Assembly (NCBI GenBank): GCA_035718275.1
Contig: DASTHI010000007.1
Span: forward strand, 62,001 to 126,000
Source: Pseudolabrys sp035718275
GTDB lineage: Bacteria; Pseudomonadota; Alphaproteobacteria; Rhizobiales; Xanthobacteraceae
Length of the DNA stretch: 64,000 nucleotides
Reading direction: 5' to 3'
Of the stretch, positions 61,677 to 64,000 are shown one piece after another (within the stretch, counting starts at the first letter, position 1; every line of letters begins with the position of its first letter). The translations under genes were made by a program, and so were the position numbers. The notes under the pieces were generated by a model, which saw only the letters and a program-made list of their open reading frames with translations, ran no database searches and was not told where the DNA came from.

Positions 61677-62535
61677 AGAATCCCGCCGGCTTGATCAGGA
61701 GGACAGCGATGGTCACTGCGTAGACGAAGAAGCCTCCCGCATCCGCGAACAGGTATTTGCCCGCGGTGTCGAAGACGCCGATCACAAGGGCAGCCAGTAA
61801 GGTGCCTTTGAGACTGCCCAGCCCGCCGACAGCAACGACGACCAAAAAGAGGACCAGATAGAGCACTGCAAAACTGGGTGATAACCCGAGCAACTGGATG
61901 GCGAGACCTCCCCCCAACGCCGCCAATCCCGACCCCAAGGCGAATGTGAGGGTAAAGAGCCGATCGACATTGATCCCGACGGACTCGGCCATGCGCCGAT
62001 TGTCGACTGCAGCCCGGATTTTGGCGCCGATATTGGTGCGCTCGAATGAATACCAGAGGATCGCGATCAGGACCGCGCCGAGAGCGATGAGGAAGGCGCG
62101 ATAGCTCGGAAAATTTCTGAAGCCCAGGCTCACCGAGCCTTGTAGCCACTCCGGCAACGGCACTGATTTTGGGATTGGCCCGTAGAAATACGTCGCGGTA
62201 GCGATCGCCATGAAGGCCAGGCCGATGGTCAGCAGGACCTGCTCGAGGTCAGTCGACTTGTAAAGCCGGCGGTAGAGCCCGCGTTCGAATACGACGCTCA
62301 CCGCCCCGACAGCCACTGCAGCGATAATAAGAGAAGGAATAAAGTCGAGGCCAAGCGTTCGCGTCAGTGTCACGACGAGATATCCGCCCGCCATTGCGAA
62401 AGCGCCGTGCGCCAGGTTCACGAATCCCATCAGCCCCATCGTGACCGACAGGCCGACGGAGGTGACAAAGAGGAACATGGCGTAGGCCAGGCCGTCGAAC
62501 AGAATGCTGACGGCAATGATCACGAATTGCGGCAC
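61663..62535 (-). CDS. livH: Branched-chain-type ABC transporter permease LivH
   Basis: About 290 residues, about eight hydrophobic segments. LivH motif VTMGLMGFVNLAHGAFAMAG and the coupling segment IRAAVDNRRMAESVGINVD are present. I prefer the GTG at 62535 because GAGGTGGGG lies just before it; a GTG at 62544 is also in frame. About 80 bases after the binding-protein gene. Confidence 0.9.
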   Translation of the reverse strand: MPQFVIIAVSILFDGLAYAMFLFVTSVGLSVTMGLMGFVNLAHGAFAMAGGYLVVTLTRTLGLDFIPSLIIAAVAVGAVSVVFERGLYRRLYKSTDLEQVLLTIGLAFMAIATATYFYGPIPKSVPLPEWLQGSVSLGFRNFPSYRAFLIALGAVLIAILWYSFERTNIGAKIRAAVDNRRMAESVGINVDRLFTLTFALGSGLAALGGGLAIQLLGLSPSFAVLYLVLFLVVVAVGGLGSLKGTLLAALVIGVFDTAGKYLFADAGGFFVYAVTIAVLLIKPAGFYGRE

Positions 62536-62615
62536 GAGCCCCACCTCGCATTCAGCAAAACGCCGCCGCGCCTTTATGCGCGGCGGCGCCAGTACGTGTC
62601 AACGAAAGCAGTCGA

Positions 62616-63827
62616 TCAGGACCCGGTGCCGCACCGTCCGAGTTTGAGGACCTTGCACTCGTCCTTCACTGCTTTGGTCGTGCCGAGAATACGTTCACCG
62701 AGCTTGCCATCGGACTTGCGATAGACCTCCATCGCGTGCTCGTCCTGTACGATGTCGCGCGTGGCAGGATCAATCATCACGTGTCCGCGTGGCCCGTCAG
62801 CCGACCAGCCCTTCATTGCTTCCACCACCTTTGCCCCATCGGACAGGTTGCCGTTGAGCTTTTTGATGGTGTCGAAGATCGCATGCATGGTGTCCCATCC
62901 CGCAGCTGACATGAAATCAGGATAGGAGTCCTTGCCATAGGCTTTGTGCCACTCTTCCTTGAAGCTCTTGTTTTGCGGACTTTCGAGATCGACCGCATAG
63001 TGGCCCATCACGATCGTGCCGATCGCGGCATCGCCCATATCCTGGAGCTTGTTGTCGGGAATGAGATCCATCGGGCCGATCAGCTTGATACCGGCCTTCC
63101 GCATCCCAAGTTCGCCATATGCTTTCATGAGGCCGGTTGCATGGGCACCTGACGGAATGAAAGCATAGAGGCAATCGGGATGAGAATCCTTGACGCGCTG
63201 CAAGAATGGAGTGAAGTCGGGAACCTGCACCGGGCTGCCCATAGGAATGGACTCGGTGATCTTGCCGCCCGCCTTTTCAAAACCCGTCTTGAAGGCTTCC
63301 GTCGAATCCTTGCCCGGCGGGAAATCCGTATAGGCCATCGCCGCGGTCTTGCAGCCGATCTTGTCGTGCGCGTAGGCCCCCATCGGATATGCCGGATGCC
63401 ACATGCTGAATGAAAGTCGCACGATGTATGGCGACAGATTGGTGATCCAAGCCGTGCCTGCATTCGCGATCACCATTGGCACCTTGGCCTGCGTGATCAC
63501 CGGGGCGAGCGCAATTGCCGACGGCGAGAATACAAAACCGGTCACCAACTGGACCTTGTCGTTCGTGATAAGCTCGGTAGTGACTGTTTTCGCCTGCGCT
63601 CCCGTGGGTGGACCCTCGTCCCGCTTGATGATTTCGACCTTGTGAGGTGCGACGTCCTTTGCATGCAGCTTCACGTACAGATCGAACGCCTTGTCGATTT
63701 GGTGACCAAGATCGGCATTCGCCCCGCTGAACGGAAGCACAACCCCGATCTTGACGGTTTCGGCATGGGCGGCGCCGCCCAGAGTGAACGCCAGGGCCGC
63801 TAGCCAAAGCCAACCAAAGCCGCGCAT
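62616..63827 (-). CDS. Periplasmic substrate-binding protein of Liv-type ABC importer
   Basis: About 403 residues. Signal peptide 1-22 (LWLAALAFTLGGAAHA), then the type-I periplasmic binding fold starting ETVKIGVVLPFSGANADLGH, as in LivJ/amide-urea binding proteins. Segments GFVFSPSAIALAPVITQAKV and AMAYTDFPPGKDSTEAFK fit the Peripla_BP_6 family. Ligand unknown; the family covers amino acids, amides, urea and aromatic acids. ATG 63827 has GAGGGAGGA upstream. First gene of the operon. Confidence 0.9.
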   Translation of the reverse strand: MRGFGWLWLAALAFTLGGAAHAETVKIGVVLPFSGANADLGHQIDKAFDLYVKLHAKDVAPHKVEIIKRDEGPPTGAQAKTVTTELITNDKVQLVTGFVFSPSAIALAPVITQAKVPMVIANAGTAWITNLSPYIVRLSFSMWHPAYPMGAYAHDKIGCKTAAMAYTDFPPGKDSTEAFKTGFEKAGGKITESIPMGSPVQVPDFTPFLQRVKDSHPDCLYAFIPSGAHATGLMKAYGELGMRKAGIKLIGPMDLIPDNKLQDMGDAAIGTIVMGHYAVDLESPQNKSFKEEWHKAYGKDSYPDFMSAAGWDTMHAIFDTIKKLNGNLSDGAKVVEAMKGWSADGPRGHVMIDPATRDIVQDEHAMEVYRKSDGKLGERILGTTKAVKDECKVLKLGRCGTGS

Positions 63828-63902
63828 TTGATCCTCCCTCCGCTCTTGTAATGTTTGGAATCCCACGATCGCCGGGCCGAGCCCTGCGGGTGTATTCATC
63901 TA

Positions 63903-63931
63903 AACTGGACCACTTTGAAGGTCCTGGTCAA
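63903..63931 (-). promoter_or_regulatory. Possible promoter/operator of the Liv operon
   Basis: On the minus strand TTGACC (63931-63926) is a fair -35 box; a -10 is weak. GGACC (63907-63911) and GGTCC (63920-63924) form an inverted repeat within the would-be spacer, a position where a repressor could act. Confidence 0.3.
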
Positions 63932-64000
63932 TCTGTGGCCGACCGACGTTCCGTCACTGCCTGGAGACTAAGTTCGCCAGGCTGTCCATGGGTAGCTTCA

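Noticed and set aside
1..64000. CRISPR arrays, transposases, rRNA genes
   Set aside because: None seen: no regularly spaced repeats, no transposase-like proteins and no rRNA sequence.

Overview
This window looks like chromosomal DNA of a GC-rich alphaproteobacterium of the Hyphomicrobiales (Rhizobiales), close to the Bradyrhizobium/Rhodopseudomonas/Pseudolabrys branch. The evidence is the gene content and order: yajC-secD-secF followed by Mth938-like and phytoene-synthase-like genes, the dgt-argS-SPOR-nagZ-scpAB-tatABC-serS-surE run with pcm and nlpD beyond it, a PopZ (DUF2497) gene beside valS, trmFO, and repeat elements of a kind common in that group. This is inference; no database search was possible.

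Layout. 1-7.3 kb: mostly single genes (Sel1-like membrane protein, GST, GNAT, flavodoxin-fold oxidoreductase, MsrQ-like haem membrane protein, MaoC hydratase, MFS carrier). 7.7-10.1 kb: a DUF1127 micro-gene with a strong terminator, a secreted unknown, and trmFO. 10.1-14.3 kb: Sec accessory operon (yajC, secD, secF) ending in two genes that resemble mitochondrial complex I assembly factors. 14.5-29.5 kb: envelope and division block with DUF815 ATPase, NlpD-like lipoprotein, pcm, a receiver-only response regulator, surE, serS, tatABC, scpAB, nagZ, a SPOR protein, argS and dgt, plus two tiny genes not easily seen by length-limited gene calling. 29.6-38.9 kb: erpA, an RND pump with its adaptor, exonuclease III, ilvD with a Sel1 protein, and 3-methyladenine glycosylase. 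39-48.3 kb: reductase, decarboxylase-like protein, valS, MFS carrier, popZ, tolC and a diverged Pcm-like protein.

48.4-51.9 kb is the most irregular part: tRNA-Cys and tRNA-Asn with recognisable promoters, a tyrosine-rich secreted protein, small uncertain ORFs, a truncated DNA-binding-like gene, and a two-gene membrane cassette flanked by 44-bp near-identical direct repeats. 52-56.3 kb: a class III nucleotidyl cyclase with a Zn-ribbon-like sensor part, nicotinate phosphoribosyltransferase and an acyltransferase-3 membrane protein.

56.4-63.8 kb: one minus-strand operon with a complete Liv-type ABC importer (binding protein, two permeases, two ATPases), a stand-alone MetE-C-type zinc methyltransferase and an M24 (creatinase/prolidase-like) hydrolase. 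This looks like uptake plus processing of one unidentified, possibly methylated or amide-containing, compound and is the best candidate for an undescribed pathway here.
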